64,000 nt of DNA from Planctomycetota bacterium (GCA_028281765.1 JANQJF010000125.1:1-64000); one strand, 5' to 3'; numbered from the stretch's first letter, positions 1 to 9,551 are shown. Translations and numbers: made by a program. The notes: generated by a model from the sequence alone, not told the origin.

Positions 1-138
1 TGCAGGCCGGGTGCGAGTTCGAATCTCCGGATCGCCTGTTGTGCGGCATCGGACGCCGGCTTGATCTCCGGGACGAACGGCTGCTGGGCGATCGCGAGGG
101 CTATCAGTGCGAGCTGCATCGGCGGTAGTCTACCGACC

Positions 139-2382
139 ATGCTGCTGACGGCACTCCTCACCTCCGTTCTGATCGCGCCCCAAGGCAACCCCGACAGTGG
201 CGCGGTGGCATTCGGCCAGGCGTGTCTCGACGCCACGTGCGATGCCGTCGTGCTCAACGTCGCCGCGCACCCGGACGATGAGGCCGCGCGCACGATGGTA
301 ATGATGCGGCATGCCTACGGCGCCCGGACCGTGACGCTCTACACGACGTGCGGTGGCGGCGGGCAGAACGCTGTCGGTCGAGAGATCGGCTCACGCCTCG
401 CGTCGATTCGGATCCGCGAGACGCTGGCTGCGGCGCGACACAGCGGCACGAGCGTGCAGTGGCTCGGCTTCGCCGACTTCGGCTACTCCAAGACGCGGGC
501 CGAGACCGTCGAGTTCTGGGGCGGCGAGAAGGAGCTGCGGGGCCGCATGGATGCGGCGGTGGATCGTGTCCAGCCGGACATCGTGTTCACGAACCATGGC
601 CTCGCGCGCGGCCACGGACACCACCGCGCGTCGGCGTGGGCGATTCGAGAAGCGTGCAAGGAGCGCGGCCTGCCGTTGTTCGAACGCGTGTTCGCCGGGG
701 ACGCTCGGATCGCGTTCGACCCGAAGGTTGTCGATCCGATCCGTGGCTCGACCTACGCCAAGCAGGCGCACGACGGCTGGCGCGAACACCGCACCCAGGG
801 GCCGTGGTCCGCGCACGACCCGACCAGAGTGCGACCCGACCGGTGGGCCGCCGTCAACGCTGCGAGCAAGCGGCTCGGCGCGACCGTGGTCGATCGGTTC
901 CCGTCGGTGTTCGACAGTCCCGCATTCTTGGCAGAGCTCGCGAAGCGCAAGCGCGATCCCTACGAGCTTCGCTTGGAGCTGGCCGCGTTCGCGGACGATC
1001 GTTCGCGCTCGGATCACATCCGCGCGGCGCGGGTGCTGCTACCCGAACTCCGGGCGATTCACGCGGAGCTCGCGGACGACTCGGCCAAGACTCGGCTCGC
1101 CCGCCGCATCGAGGCGCTCGAACGCGTCGTCGTCATCGGTGCCGGCATCACGTTCGAAGCGCGCCTGCAGGATCGCAACGTGTCTCGTGGCGATGCCGCC
1201 AAGGTGCTCGCGACGCTGCAGGGTGCGGACGTCGCGACGGTGCGCTGCAACGGCGGTGCGGCGGCGACGACCAAGCGCGGTGTTGCCGAGTGTGCGTTCG
1301 AGGTCCCGCGGGAATTGCCGACGGGCGATCCCGCCGCGCGACTGACCGAGACGGTGCGCGTGCCGGTGCGCGCGGAGTTCGAGCTCGACGGTCTGCCGTT
1401 TGCCGTCGAGCGGTCGGTCGAAGTGCGGCTCGGTCCCGGCTTGCGGGCGAGCTGGCCACGAGATGCGGTGTTCGTGCCGGCCGGGCGCACTTGGGAGCGC
1501 GTCGTCTCCCTCGAAGTCGAGAGCTTCGGCGCGGACGCGGCGTCCCAAGAGATTCGGTTTCGCGCGCCCGAAGGCGTCGCCGTCGAGTCGATCCCGGCGC
1601 GGATCGAGCTGACCCGCGACGAGCCGCGCGCGCGCGTGTTCGTGCGCATGCGCGGGGACGGCTCGACCGCGCAGCGATTCGTCCTGCGCGCGACGGTGGG
1701 GGATGCGGTGCCCGCGCTGCTCGACGTGCAGCCGATCGACGTCGAAGCTGCGCAGGATTTGCGGGTCGCACTCGTGCGAGGACCGGACGACACGGTGGAG
1801 CGCTTCTTGGACGATCTGGGGATCACCTACGCGGTGCTCGACGAGTCGGCGCTCGCCGTCGCCGAGCTAGCCGACTACACGACGCTCTTTCTCGACATTC
1901 GCGCGTATCACCATCGGCCGGATCTCGCGAACCACCGGGAGCGGATCCTCGAGTTCTGTCGCGGTGGGGGCCGCGTGTTGACGTGCTACCACAAGCCCGG
2001 CGAGTGGAACGAGCGCAAGGGCAAGCCGCTGCTCGCGCCGTTCGGGCTGCACGTCGGTCGGCAGCGCGTCAGCGAGGAGGATGCGGCGGTGGAGTTGATC
2101 CGGCCCGAACACGCGCTGCTGACGAAGCCGCACCGCATCACCCTCGCGGATTTCGACGGCTGGGTGCAGGAGCGTGGCCTCAACTTCCCCGACAAGTGGG
2201 ACCCGGAATGGGAGAGGCTCCTGCGAATGCACGACGAGGGCGAGAAGCCGCTCGAGGCCGGTTTGCTGTCGGCCCCGTTCGGGACAGGGAGTTACGTCTA
2301 TTGCTCTCTGGCGCTCTACCGCCAGCTGCGCGTCGGGCATCGCGGCGTCGCGCGCTTCGTGCTCAATCTCTGCACGCCCTGA
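139..2382 (+). CDS. Exported PIG-L (LmbE-like) deacetylase with C-terminal ThuA/GATase-like domain
   Basis: This is a predicted secreted N-deacetylase of the GlcNAc-PI de-N-acetylase (PIG-L/LmbE) family, which removes acetyl groups from sugar amides with a zinc ion. A short hydrophobic signal peptide (MLLTALLTSVLIAP) supports the ATG at 139 rather than the longer upstream frame. The zinc motif AHPDDE lies at residues 43-48, and a second His cluster (RGHGHHR) about 120 residues later matches the family. The middle (about 290-550) is unrecognised beta-rich sequence. From about 554 to the end a fold resembling ThuA/class I glutamine-amidotransferase domains is suggested by the LFLDIRAYHHRPDL and GGGRVLTCYHKPGEWN stretches. 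The substrate is unknown; an extracellular polysaccharide is plausible given the neighbours. The nearest alternative is a fused hydrolase in which only the PIG-L half is catalytic. Confidence 0.85.
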   Translation: MLLTALLTSVLIAPQGNPDSGAVAFGQACLDATCDAVVLNVAAHPDDEAARTMVMMRHAYGARTVTLYTTCGGGGQNAVGREIGSRLASIRIRETLAAARHSGTSVQWLGFADFGYSKTRAETVEFWGGEKELRGRMDAAVDRVQPDIVFTNHGLARGHGHHRASAWAIREACKERGLPLFERVFAGDARIAFDPKVVDPIRGSTYAKQAHDGWREHRTQGPWSAHDPTRVRPDRWAAVNAASKRLGATVVDRFPSVFDSPAFLAELAKRKRDPYELRLELAAFADDRSRSDHIRAARVLLPELRAIHAELADDSAKTRLARRIEALERVVVIGAGITFEARLQDRNVSRGDAAKVLATLQGADVATVRCNGGAAATTKRGVAECAFEVPRELPTGDPAARLTETVRVPVRAEFELDGLPFAVERSVEVRLGPGLRASWPRDAVFVPAGRTWERVVSLEVESFGADAASQEIRFRAPEGVAVESIPARIELTRDEPRARVFVRMRGDGSTAQRFVLRATVGDAVPALLDVQPIDVEAAQDLRVALVRGPDDTVERFLDDLGITYAVLDESALAVAELADYTTLFLDIRAYHHRPDLANHRERILEFCRGGGRVLTCYHKPGEWNERKGKPLLAPFGLHVGRQRVSEEDAAVELIRPEHALLTKPHRITLADFDGWVQERGLNFPDKWDPEWERLLRMHDEGEKPLEAGLLSAPFGTGSYVYCSLALYRQLRVGHRGVARFVLNLCTP

Positions 2383-2517
2383 GTCGAACCCGGGGCGGGC
2401 CCGGATTCGTCGCGGAATCGCCGATCTCATCGCCGCTGCCCCGACTCCAGGATTCGCTGCTAGAATCGCGCGCGGCTCCGGCCCCGCACCTCGCAACTAC
2501 AACAAGCCCCCCTGCCA

Positions 2518-4341
2518 TTGCGACCCCTCGCCCCGATCCTGGCGGCTGCCCTCGTAGCCCCCGCCTCCGCGCAGTCGTTCGTCCAGCCTCCGGCGCGCTG
2601 GTTCTCGGGTGACACGCACGAGCACATCCAGCTCTGTTCCGGGCCGGTCATCGCGCCGATCCAGGTGCTCGGTCAGCAGGTCATCCAGGACCTCGACCTG
2701 GCGGCGGTGTCGATCTGGGGCCGGGGGATCGACTCGCAGGGAGCGTTCGACTTCCTGATGCAGGACGTCACCGGATTCGAACATCCGCTGACGACCGGGC
2801 TCGAGCAGATCATGCAGTTCTGCGTCGAGGTGTCCGAGTTCGAGGCGGATCGGTTCGGTCACATCATCGGTCTCGGCATCGGGCCCGCGCAGACCGCGTT
2901 CTACGATCTCGGCCTCGGCTGTCTCGGCGCGCCCGATGGCTCGGGCAACTACGCCGCGCCGCTGCTCGACCTGTTCCGCACCGCTCCCAACGCGGTCACC
3001 GGCTACGTCCACGTCGTGTGGCCGATGCCGATGTACGACCCCGGCGGCGGCTTCGACTGGGAAGACCCGTCGCTGCCGGCGTACGTCGGTCGCGATGCCC
3101 GCTGTTCGTTCGAGCTCGACTTCGCGTTCCCGCCCATGACCGAGGACCCGCTGATCCCGCAGATGGCGCCGATCGATATCGTGACCGGCAGGATCGACTA
3201 CATCGAAGCGCCGTCGCTCGAGATGCCGGCGCTCGGCTACGACTACGAGTCGCGCTGGCTCGGGATGTACTACAAGCTGATGAACGCGGGTGCGCGGGTC
3301 AGCATCGCGGCCGGCTCGGACGCGGACTGCATCCCGACGCTGCCACGGCCGCGCACGTGGGTGCGCCTCCAAGACGGCGAGCCGTTCACGTTCGACAGCT
3401 GGACGCGTGGACTCGCGGATGGTCGGGTGTCGCTCTCCGGGGATCCGGCGCAGATGCTGGAGATCGAAGTCGGCGGGCAGTCGGCAGGATCCGAGGTGCG
3501 TGTCTCTTCCCAGTTCGGCCTGCCGGTCGTGCCCGTCACGGCGCGCTTGCACTTCGCGGGATCCAGCCCGTCCGCTGCGGTTGAGGTCCTGCTCGACGGT
3601 CAGGTGCTGACGACGGTCGCGGTACCGCCGGGCACGGGGAGCCCGTTCGAAGTCACCTTCGACGTGCCGGTCGCCAAGAGCGGCTGGTTCTGCGCTCGAT
3701 CGAGCGACCTGTTGTCCCACACCGGTGCGGTCTACACGATCGTCGACGGGCGACCGATCGCGAACTGCGCGGAAGCGGAGTACTGGACGATCTTCTGCGA
3801 CTACTTCCGCTACCAGATCGATCGAGCGGCCATCACGGGAACGCTCGCGTCGATCGTCGGCTGCTCCGAGACGGAGATCCGCGACCACATCGAGAAGGGG
3901 CGTCGCGTGTTCGCCGCGCTCCGCGACTACGCGCTGCCACCGCCGTCGGGAGTGCTGCGCATCGGTGAGGCCACCGGCACGTCCTGCTCACCGCCGGCCG
4001 GCATCGTGACGACCGACACCGCCGAAGGCGGCGTCCCACTCGTCATGCGTTGTTTCCACGCGCCCGCGGATTCGCCGGGCGTGCTCGTGCTCGGTTCCCA
4101 GCTGCTGCCGTTCGGCGTGCCCGTGTTGGGGGCAGAGCTCTACGTCGGGTTCGCGCAGGGTTCCTACATCTTGATGCCGCTCGGCTCGGACGAGAGTGGG
4201 TACACGGAGATCGAGATTCCGTTTCCGGGTTCGTTTTCGGGGACGGCGGTCGTGGCGCAGTACATCTGGGCGAACCCGGTGGGGTGTACGGACGATGGGG
4301 TGTTGAGTTCGAGCCAGGGGTTGTATTTGGCGGTGCAGTAA
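2518..4341 (+). CDS. Secreted PHP-like (CehA/McbA-type) protein with shared C-terminal module
   Basis: The start is a TTG, chosen because it gives a clean signal peptide (MRPLAPILAAALVAPASAQS). After it, GDTHEHIQLC (residues 31-40) and AAGSDADC (about 264-271) resemble the metal-binding His and Asp motifs of PHP-domain CehA/McbA metallohydrolases, but the second canonical motif (a TDH-type box) is not clear, so activity is uncertain. The last 110-120 residues start at GTSC and carry the module found at the end of six other secreted proteins in this window, closing with a GxxxVxQ..., SSSQGL pattern. The gene stands alone and is convergent with the ThuA gene. A G-rich tract begins one base after its stop codon. 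Function is not known; secretion is well supported. Confidence 0.75.
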   Translation: MRPLAPILAAALVAPASAQSFVQPPARWFSGDTHEHIQLCSGPVIAPIQVLGQQVIQDLDLAAVSIWGRGIDSQGAFDFLMQDVTGFEHPLTTGLEQIMQFCVEVSEFEADRFGHIIGLGIGPAQTAFYDLGLGCLGAPDGSGNYAAPLLDLFRTAPNAVTGYVHVVWPMPMYDPGGGFDWEDPSLPAYVGRDARCSFELDFAFPPMTEDPLIPQMAPIDIVTGRIDYIEAPSLEMPALGYDYESRWLGMYYKLMNAGARVSIAAGSDADCIPTLPRPRTWVRLQDGEPFTFDSWTRGLADGRVSLSGDPAQMLEIEVGGQSAGSEVRVSSQFGLPVVPVTARLHFAGSSPSAAVEVLLDGQVLTTVAVPPGTGSPFEVTFDVPVAKSGWFCARSSDLLSHTGAVYTIVDGRPIANCAEAEYWTIFCDYFRYQIDRAAITGTLASIVGCSETEIRDHIEKGRRVFAALRDYALPPPSGVLRIGEATGTSCSPPAGIVTTDTAEGGVPLVMRCFHAPADSPGVLVLGSQLLPFGVPVLGAELYVGFAQGSYILMPLGSDESGYTEIEIPFPGSFSGTAVVAQYIWANPVGCTDDGVLSSSQGLYLAVQ

Positions 4342-4612
4342 GGGGCGCGGGCGCGGCGGGAACGGTGGGCTCGGATCTCGACGGGTGCGGGCGGAAACGG
4401 GCCCGGATCGCGCGCGAGGATCATGGTCGCACGCGGGCTCGCACGCGCACTCGGCTTTGGGATCGGGCGATGGCGCGGGCACTTGCGCAGGTTCGGGCCC
4501 GCTACGCACGCCCGCATACGCGGTCCAGGCCCGCGCTCGGAACGCGCGCGATCCCGAACCCACGCGCGTGCCCGCATCGCGCCCGCGCCGTACGCCCGCG
4601 CCCGCGCCCGAA
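4342..4612. repeat. Convergent-gene spacer with oriented G-rich hexad tracts
   Basis: No gene is seen in these 271 bases between two convergent stop codons. The left end is G-rich on the plus strand: runs of GGGG, GGG, GGG and GGG lie within 4342-4369 with loops of 3, 6 and 6 bases. The right end is the mirror image: GGG runs on the minus strand at 4609-4607, 4603-4601 and 4597-4595 with CGC loops, and a further one at 4584. The whole spacer is built from degenerate units of about six bases (GGGCGC and relatives), so it is roughly palindromic. It may form G-quadruplexes or hairpins in either transcript and may act as a bidirectional end signal. No U-tract follows. Confidence 0.6.
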
Positions 4613-5671
4613 CTACTTCTTCTCTCGCCCGCCCGTCTTCCCCATCCGATGCGAAGCCGGCATCACCCCCTTTTTCTCCCGATTGAACCCGAACATCGTC
4701 GGCTCGAAGTCCCCGACCAGGTCCACGCACGACTTCGCGTCGATGTGCTTCTCCATCTCGAGGCACCAATACACCGCATTCACGAGCAGTCGTCGTGATC
4801 CTTCCTGCGTGAACGCGGGGGCCGAGCCCATCGTCGATGCGAACACGCGGCTCGTGCCGTTCTTCGCCGGCCATTCGCGGATCCACGCGAGCGGCATCAT
4901 CGGGTCGTTCTTGTCCTTCTTGCCTTCCTTCGGCTGCAGCACCGGGCTGTCCGGCTCCATGCCCGCGAGCACCTGGCCCATGACGATCGGCTCGATGCCG
5001 TCGAGCATCGGCAGGCGCACGGTGTAGACATCCGCCGGGTCCCAGATCGTCTTCGGCGCGATGCCGGTCAGGATCGGGTGCTTCTCTTGTCCCGGCGCGG
5101 GGATCCCGCGTGCGCTTTCGCGGCCGTGGTGACCGTGGTGGGCGACCCAGCGCTCGCCGAGCACCTGGCGACCGAAGCCGCCCTTCGACTTCTCCGCCTT
5201 GCCCCAGCCGTACTTCGCGTACGTCTTGTTCTTCTTGAAGCGGAACGCGTGGGTCGCGGTGCGCAGTCCGATCACCGGTCGGCCCGACTCGACGTAGTCG
5301 ATGACCCGCTTCATCTGGTCGTCCGGCAGGTCGCGGAACCGCGTGAAGATCACCATCAGGTCCGCGCTCTCGAGCGCCTCGAGGCCGGGAATGTTGTCGA
5401 GCGTCGTCGGGTCGATCGCGCCGCTCTTCTTGTGGATCGAGAACAGCACCGTGCACTGGAAGCCGTGGTGCTTCGCGAGAATCTTGCCGAGGGCCGGCAT
5501 GCCTTCTTCGGAGCGATACTCTTCGTCTCCGGTCACGAAGACGATGTGCTTTCCGTTGCCGGGGCCTTCACCGGCGGGTTCGTAGACAACCCAGGGTGAC
5601 GGCTTGCTGGTTTGGGCGGCGAGAGGGAAGACGAAGGCGGCGAGGGCGACGCAAATCGTGGAGACGCGCAT
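4613..5671 (-). CDS. Secreted ThuA-domain protein
   Basis: This is a 352-residue exported protein with a signal peptide (MRVSTICVALAAFVFPLAAQT) followed by a single ThuA domain (trehalose-utilisation type, related to class I glutamine amidotransferases). The conserved segments are HIVFVTGDEEYRSEEGMPAL near residue 42, a central LMVIFTRFRDLPDDQ, GRPVIGLRTATHAF and the late GMEPDSPV region. ThuA proteins in planctomycetes are commonly found beside carbohydrate-degradation genes; the biochemical role of the secreted forms is not settled. The C-terminus is Lys-rich. It is convergent with the upstream PHP-like gene, and its own 3' end also runs into G-rich sense-strand sequence. Confidence 0.88.
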   Translation of the reverse strand: MRVSTICVALAAFVFPLAAQTSKPSPWVVYEPAGEGPGNGKHIVFVTGDEEYRSEEGMPALGKILAKHHGFQCTVLFSIHKKSGAIDPTTLDNIPGLEALESADLMVIFTRFRDLPDDQMKRVIDYVESGRPVIGLRTATHAFRFKKNKTYAKYGWGKAEKSKGGFGRQVLGERWVAHHGHHGRESARGIPAPGQEKHPILTGIAPKTIWDPADVYTVRLPMLDGIEPIVMGQVLAGMEPDSPVLQPKEGKKDKNDPMMPLAWIREWPAKNGTSRVFASTMGSAPAFTQEGSRRLLVNAVYWCLEMEKHIDAKSCVDLVGDFEPTMFGFNREKKGVMPASHRMGKTGGREKK

Positions 5672-5793
5672 GCCGGGATTTATACGCGTTGCCGTGCGTC
5701 GGTGGCAGCGCGACGTCGCGGGATACGCCCGGGCGCGTCGTGGAAGCGTGCCCGCCTTGACTTCCGCGACCCATCCATCTCCGATGCCGCGTG

Positions 5794-7743
5794 ATGATCG
5801 CTCGATTCGCCGCCTGTGTCGTCCTCTTCGCCTCGTCGACCATCGCGCAGAACCTGTGGCTGCCGCGCGTATTCGGCGACCACATGGTCCTGCAGCGCAA
5901 CGAGAGCGTCGCGGTGTGGGGGCGCGGGATCAGCGGCGACGCCGTGGAAGTGGCGGGGTCTTGGGGTGGAGAAGCTGCCACAGGCACCGTAGCCGTCGAC
6001 GGAACGTTCCGCGTGGCGCTGCGCACGCCGGGCGCGAGTGGGCCACACCAATTGCGCGTCAAGGTCGGCAACGATACGCGGACGTTCGAGGACGTGCTCG
6101 TCGGCGAGGTCTGGGTCTGCAGCGGTCAGTCCAACATGGAGTGGTCCGTGCGCCGGTCGGCCGATCCCGAGAAGACCGCGCAGGGCGCCACGGAGAGTCG
6201 TCTCCGGTTCTGCGTCGTGCCGAACGTCACCGCGGTCGCGCCGCAGGAAGACTGCGAGGCCGAGTGGGTCGTCAGCACGCCGGAGACGACGTCCGGTCTC
6301 AGCGCCGTCGGCTACCACTTCGCGCGCAAGCTGATCGCGCAGTACGACGTGCCCGTCGGCATGATCCAATCCGACTGGGGCGGCACGCCGGCCGAGTCGT
6401 GGACGAGTGATGCCGGCTTGCGTCCGCTCGGCGACTTCGATGAACGGCTCGACAAGTTGGCCGAGCTCGCGGCGAACCCCGATGCCGCGGAGGCCGCGTT
6501 CCAGAGTCGGCTCGATTCGTGGCGCGAAGCGTTCGCGAAGGCCGAGCCGGGTTCGAAGGCGGCGTGGCACAAGGCCGATTTCGACGACGCGGGTTGGAAG
6601 ACGGCCACGCTGCCTGGCAACTGGGAAGACACGGAACTCGGTCGCATCGACGGCACCGTGTGGTACCGGCGAACCGTGAGCATTCCGCCCGAGTGGAAGG
6701 GGCGTAGCCTGACGATCGAGCTCGGTCCGGTCGACGACAACGATGTGACCTGGCTGAACGGCGTCGAGATCGGTGCGACCAATGCGTGGAACAAGCCGCG
6801 CCGGTACTTCGTTCGCGGCAGCTCGGCGCCGACCGGTGAGGTGTCGCTGGCCGTGCGCGTGCACGACACCGGTGGCGGTGGCGGGTTCCACGGTCAGTCG
6901 GAGCAGATGGTGGTCCGTCGCATCGACAATGGCGCGACGATCTCTCTCGCCGGCGAGTGGCGAGTCCACGTCGGTGCCGACAACAAGGAGCTGCCGGCAC
7001 CGCCGCGTAAGCCCGGGACGACGGCGCACGCGCCGACTTCGCTCTTCAACGGCATGATCGCGCCGATCGTCCCGTTCACGATGCGCGGTGTGATCTGGTA
7101 TCAGGGCGAATCCAACCGCACGCGGGCCGCGCAGTATCGCGACCTGTTCCCCGCGATGATCCGGGACTGGCGCGCGAAGTGGGGCCGCGGCGACTTCCCG
7201 TTCTACTTCGTGCAGATTGCCCCGTACGGCTACAGCAACGACACGGGCCAGGCGGCGGAGCTCAAAGAAGCGCAGCTGCGGACGATGCGCGACGTGCGCA
7301 ACACCGGCATGGTCGTCACCACCGACGTCGGCAACCCGCGCGACATCCACCCGAAGGACAAGAAGACGGTCGGCGAACGGCTCGCGGCGTGGGCGATCGC
7401 TGAGACCTACAGGGACGCCGGCGTGGCGTGTCGCGGTCCGAGTCTGCACAAGATGACGGTCGATGGCGCGGCGGTGAGCCTGCACTTCCGCGACGCGGAT
7501 GGCCTGCACGCCGGGCCCGACGGTCCGACCTGCTTCACGGTCGCGGGCAGCGATCGAGCGTTCCATCCGGCGACGGCGAAAATCGAGGGGACGTGCGTCG
7601 TCGTGTCCTGTGATGCGGTCGCGGCGCCTGTCGCTGTTCGGTTCGGCTGGGGGGCGACGGACGAACCGGCCCTGAAGAACGCGGCGGGACTGCCGGCGTC
7701 GCCGTTCCGGACCGACGACTGGCCGATGGTCACGGCGAAGTAA
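5794..7743 (+). CDS. Sialate O-acetylesterase family protein (secreted)
   Basis: This SGNH-type carbohydrate O-acetyl esterase would act in the periplasm or outside the cell. The ATG at 5794 (one codon after an in-frame GTG) gives MIARFAACVVLFASSTIAQ as signal peptide. N-terminal FGDHMVLQR is the family hallmark. The nucleophile Ser lies in GQSNMEW (Ser113), and the catalytic Asp/His pair is DVGNPRDIHPKDK (about residues 511-519). A jelly-roll insertion (about 240-390, with TATLPGNWED and TVWYRRTV) splits the catalytic domain, as is usual for this family, and a small beta domain closes the protein (VAVRFGWG...). The length of 649 residues is normal. It could deacetylate sialic acid or acetylated polysaccharides; the natural substrate cannot be read from sequence. 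Confidence 0.92.
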   Translation: MIARFAACVVLFASSTIAQNLWLPRVFGDHMVLQRNESVAVWGRGISGDAVEVAGSWGGEAATGTVAVDGTFRVALRTPGASGPHQLRVKVGNDTRTFEDVLVGEVWVCSGQSNMEWSVRRSADPEKTAQGATESRLRFCVVPNVTAVAPQEDCEAEWVVSTPETTSGLSAVGYHFARKLIAQYDVPVGMIQSDWGGTPAESWTSDAGLRPLGDFDERLDKLAELAANPDAAEAAFQSRLDSWREAFAKAEPGSKAAWHKADFDDAGWKTATLPGNWEDTELGRIDGTVWYRRTVSIPPEWKGRSLTIELGPVDDNDVTWLNGVEIGATNAWNKPRRYFVRGSSAPTGEVSLAVRVHDTGGGGGFHGQSEQMVVRRIDNGATISLAGEWRVHVGADNKELPAPPRKPGTTAHAPTSLFNGMIAPIVPFTMRGVIWYQGESNRTRAAQYRDLFPAMIRDWRAKWGRGDFPFYFVQIAPYGYSNDTGQAAELKEAQLRTMRDVRNTGMVVTTDVGNPRDIHPKDKKTVGERLAAWAIAETYRDAGVACRGPSLHKMTVDGAAVSLHFRDADGLHAGPDGPTCFTVAGSDRAFHPATAKIEGTCVVVSCDAVAAPVAVRFGWGATDEPALKNAAGLPASPFRTDDWPMVTAK

Positions 7744-7804
7744 TCGACGGCGAGCGGGTCGGCATTCATCTGGGCTTAAGGTGCGGTTCGCGAAGCTGTG
7801 CCGC

Positions 7805-8866
7805 ATGGAATGGCGACTCACTCTGTGGACGTTTGCGCTCGGCCTCGCGTCGAGCGCTTCCTGCGAGGCCCAAGACCGCCCGGTTAGTTGGAGGGCTGTC
7901 GCGGGCTGGATCGGCGGCTCGGGGACGGCGAAGGATGATCGCTACGTCCGGCTGATGCCCAGTCGGGCGTGGGGGGATGCGACGCCGCCCGCGTGGGTCG
8001 AGTTTCGGCGCGAAGAGGAGGGCTTCGTCCTGCGTGGCACCGTTCCGGTCGAGCGGGACGAAGCCCGCGCGGCCGAGCAGACGATGCGGAAGTTCTTGCC
8101 CGGAGAGTCGGCGGTGGCCGTGCACGACACGTTCGGCGCCGAATCGAAACGCGTGCACGTGCGCTACCGCGCGGTCGGGCACCCGCACGTGTTGGCGAGT
8201 GCTCTGTTCGGCGCGCTGGAGCAGGTCGAGCCGGGCTTGGTCGATCGCATCGACACGCTCGGGGTCGTCGAGAAGGACTCGTTCGAGTGCGAGGACGGCT
8301 ACATCGTGCGGACCGTCGACGGGGAGATGGTGAATATCGGACTGTTGTCCGAGCGATTCCAGAAGGCCGGCATGGCGGTGCGGGTGCGCGCGACGCGCAA
8401 GCGATTCGGAGCGAAGAAACGCTGCTACTACTACGGCGTGACGGGTGCTTGGCGGACGACGACCTACGGTCTCGGGGAGCGCCGAGGAACGCTGGAGGCA
8501 GTCGACCCGCTGCCGGAGCCGCCAGCGGAGAGTCGCCGTGAAGGTGTCGCATGGATCGCCGCGTGCCGGTCCCACGCGCGCAGCGTGCTCGAGCGGGAAG
8601 TCGATGGTTCCGAGCGCGTGTGGTGCTTGGCGCGGGGATTCGAAGCCATGGAGGATCGAGGGTTCGCGGTGTGTCCGTTGTGTCAGCGTCGGATGGTCGA
8701 GGACTCGCGATTCCAGGGTGGCAAGCGCGATGGCATGAACACGTCGCTCCAGTGTTGCGCACGCAGCGGTGCCTACTTCGTGAGCTGCGGCGGCGTCGAA
8801 CGAGGCCCGTTCTTTCCGCTGTCCGAACCAACCCGTTCTGCTCCGGGATCGTCGAAGTCGTGGTAG
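7805..8866 (+). CDS. Exported protein of unknown function with C-terminal CxxC knuckle
   Basis: I do not recognise a family. The ATG at 7805 gives a plausible signal peptide (MEWRLTLWTFALGLASSASCEAQ). The body is acidic and basic mixed sequence without repeats. The C-terminal part has VCPLCQRRM followed about 28 residues later by QCC and then SCGG, so four or more cysteines could form a zinc-ribbon-like knuckle. The gene lies 61 bases after the sialate esterase on the same strand and 34 bases before the two-component genes, so cotranscription with either is possible. The cysteine pattern in an exported protein could equally be disulfides. Confidence 0.55.
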   Translation: MEWRLTLWTFALGLASSASCEAQDRPVSWRAVAGWIGGSGTAKDDRYVRLMPSRAWGDATPPAWVEFRREEEGFVLRGTVPVERDEARAAEQTMRKFLPGESAVAVHDTFGAESKRVHVRYRAVGHPHVLASALFGALEQVEPGLVDRIDTLGVVEKDSFECEDGYIVRTVDGEMVNIGLLSERFQKAGMAVRVRATRKRFGAKKRCYYYGVTGAWRTTTYGLGERRGTLEAVDPLPEPPAESRREGVAWIAACRSHARSVLEREVDGSERVWCLARGFEAMEDRGFAVCPLCQRRMVEDSRFQGGKRDGMNTSLQCCARSGAYFVSCGGVERGPFFPLSEPTRSAPGSSKSW

Positions 8867-8900
8867 AACAGCGTCGCGCGCGTGCGAAGCGTGGCTCGTG

Positions 8901-9551
8901 ATGAGAGTGTTGATCGTCGAAGATGAACCGCAGCTGCTGCGCGCTGTCCGTGAAGGGCTCTGCGCCGCGGGGTATGCGGTCGACGAGGCTGCCGACGGCG
9001 AGGCGGGCCTGCACCAGGCGCTGCACGTCGACTACGACGCGATCGTGCTCGATCTGATGCTGCCGGGGATTCCCGGGACGACGATCTTGGAACGGCTACG
9101 CGCCGCGAAGACGACGCCGGTGTTGGTGCTGACTGCGCGCGATGCCGTCGCGGACAAGGTCGCGTGCCTCGATGCCGGAGCCGACGACTACCTGACCAAG
9201 CCGTTTGCGATAGCCGAACTCCAGGCGCGCGTGCGCGCGATGATCCGGCGCGGCGCCGGGCGTCCCGATCCGGTCGTCTCGGTTGGCGAGTTGCGCATCG
9301 ACACCGCGGCCCGGCAGGTGCATCGCGGCGGCGAACGAGTCGACCTGACGCCGATGGAGTTCGCGTTGCTCGAGCTCCTCGCGTTGCGGCGCGGGGCCGT
9401 CGTGTCGCGCACGGCGATCTACGAGCATCTGTGGAACGACGACGCGGAGACGATGTCGAACGTCGTGGACGTCTACATCGCGAACCTCCGCCAGAAGCTG
9501 GGGCGCGAGCTGATCACGACGCGTCGCGGCGAGGGGTACATCATCCCGTGA
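8901..9551 (+). CDS. OmpR/PhoB-family response regulator
   Basis: This DNA-binding response regulator is the partner of the histidine kinase that overlaps it. The receiver domain (about 1-115) shows the acidic pair ED at 7-8, the phospho-acceptor Asp51 in LDLMLPG, Thr78 and Lys100 in LTKPF. A winged-helix trans_reg_C domain follows (about 125-216), with LTPMEFALLELL, RTAIYEHLW and VVDVYIANLRQKL, ending in RRGEGYIIP. The ATG at 8901 is preferred to the GTG one codon upstream. Its stop codon overlaps the kinase start (GTGA), indicating translational coupling. The stimulus and regulon are unknown. Confidence 0.95.
   Translation: MRVLIVEDEPQLLRAVREGLCAAGYAVDEAADGEAGLHQALHVDYDAIVLDLMLPGIPGTTILERLRAAKTTPVLVLTARDAVADKVACLDAGADDYLTKPFAIAELQARVRAMIRRGAGRPDPVVSVGELRIDTAARQVHRGGERVDLTPMEFALLELLALRRGAVVSRTAIYEHLWNDDAETMSNVVDVYIANLRQKLGRELITTRRGEGYIIP

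Noticed and set aside
13..37. A tRNA-like 3' end: TTCGAAT T-loop followed by seven bases that could be an acceptor strand.
   Set aside because: Only three of five T-stem pairs form (two mismatches), there is no CCA, and the 5' part is outside the window. A chance match is as likely.
9164..9547. A longer N-terminus for the histidine kinase.
   Set aside because: These codons lie inside the response regulator in another frame. The GTG overlapping the regulator stop gives a normal kinase.
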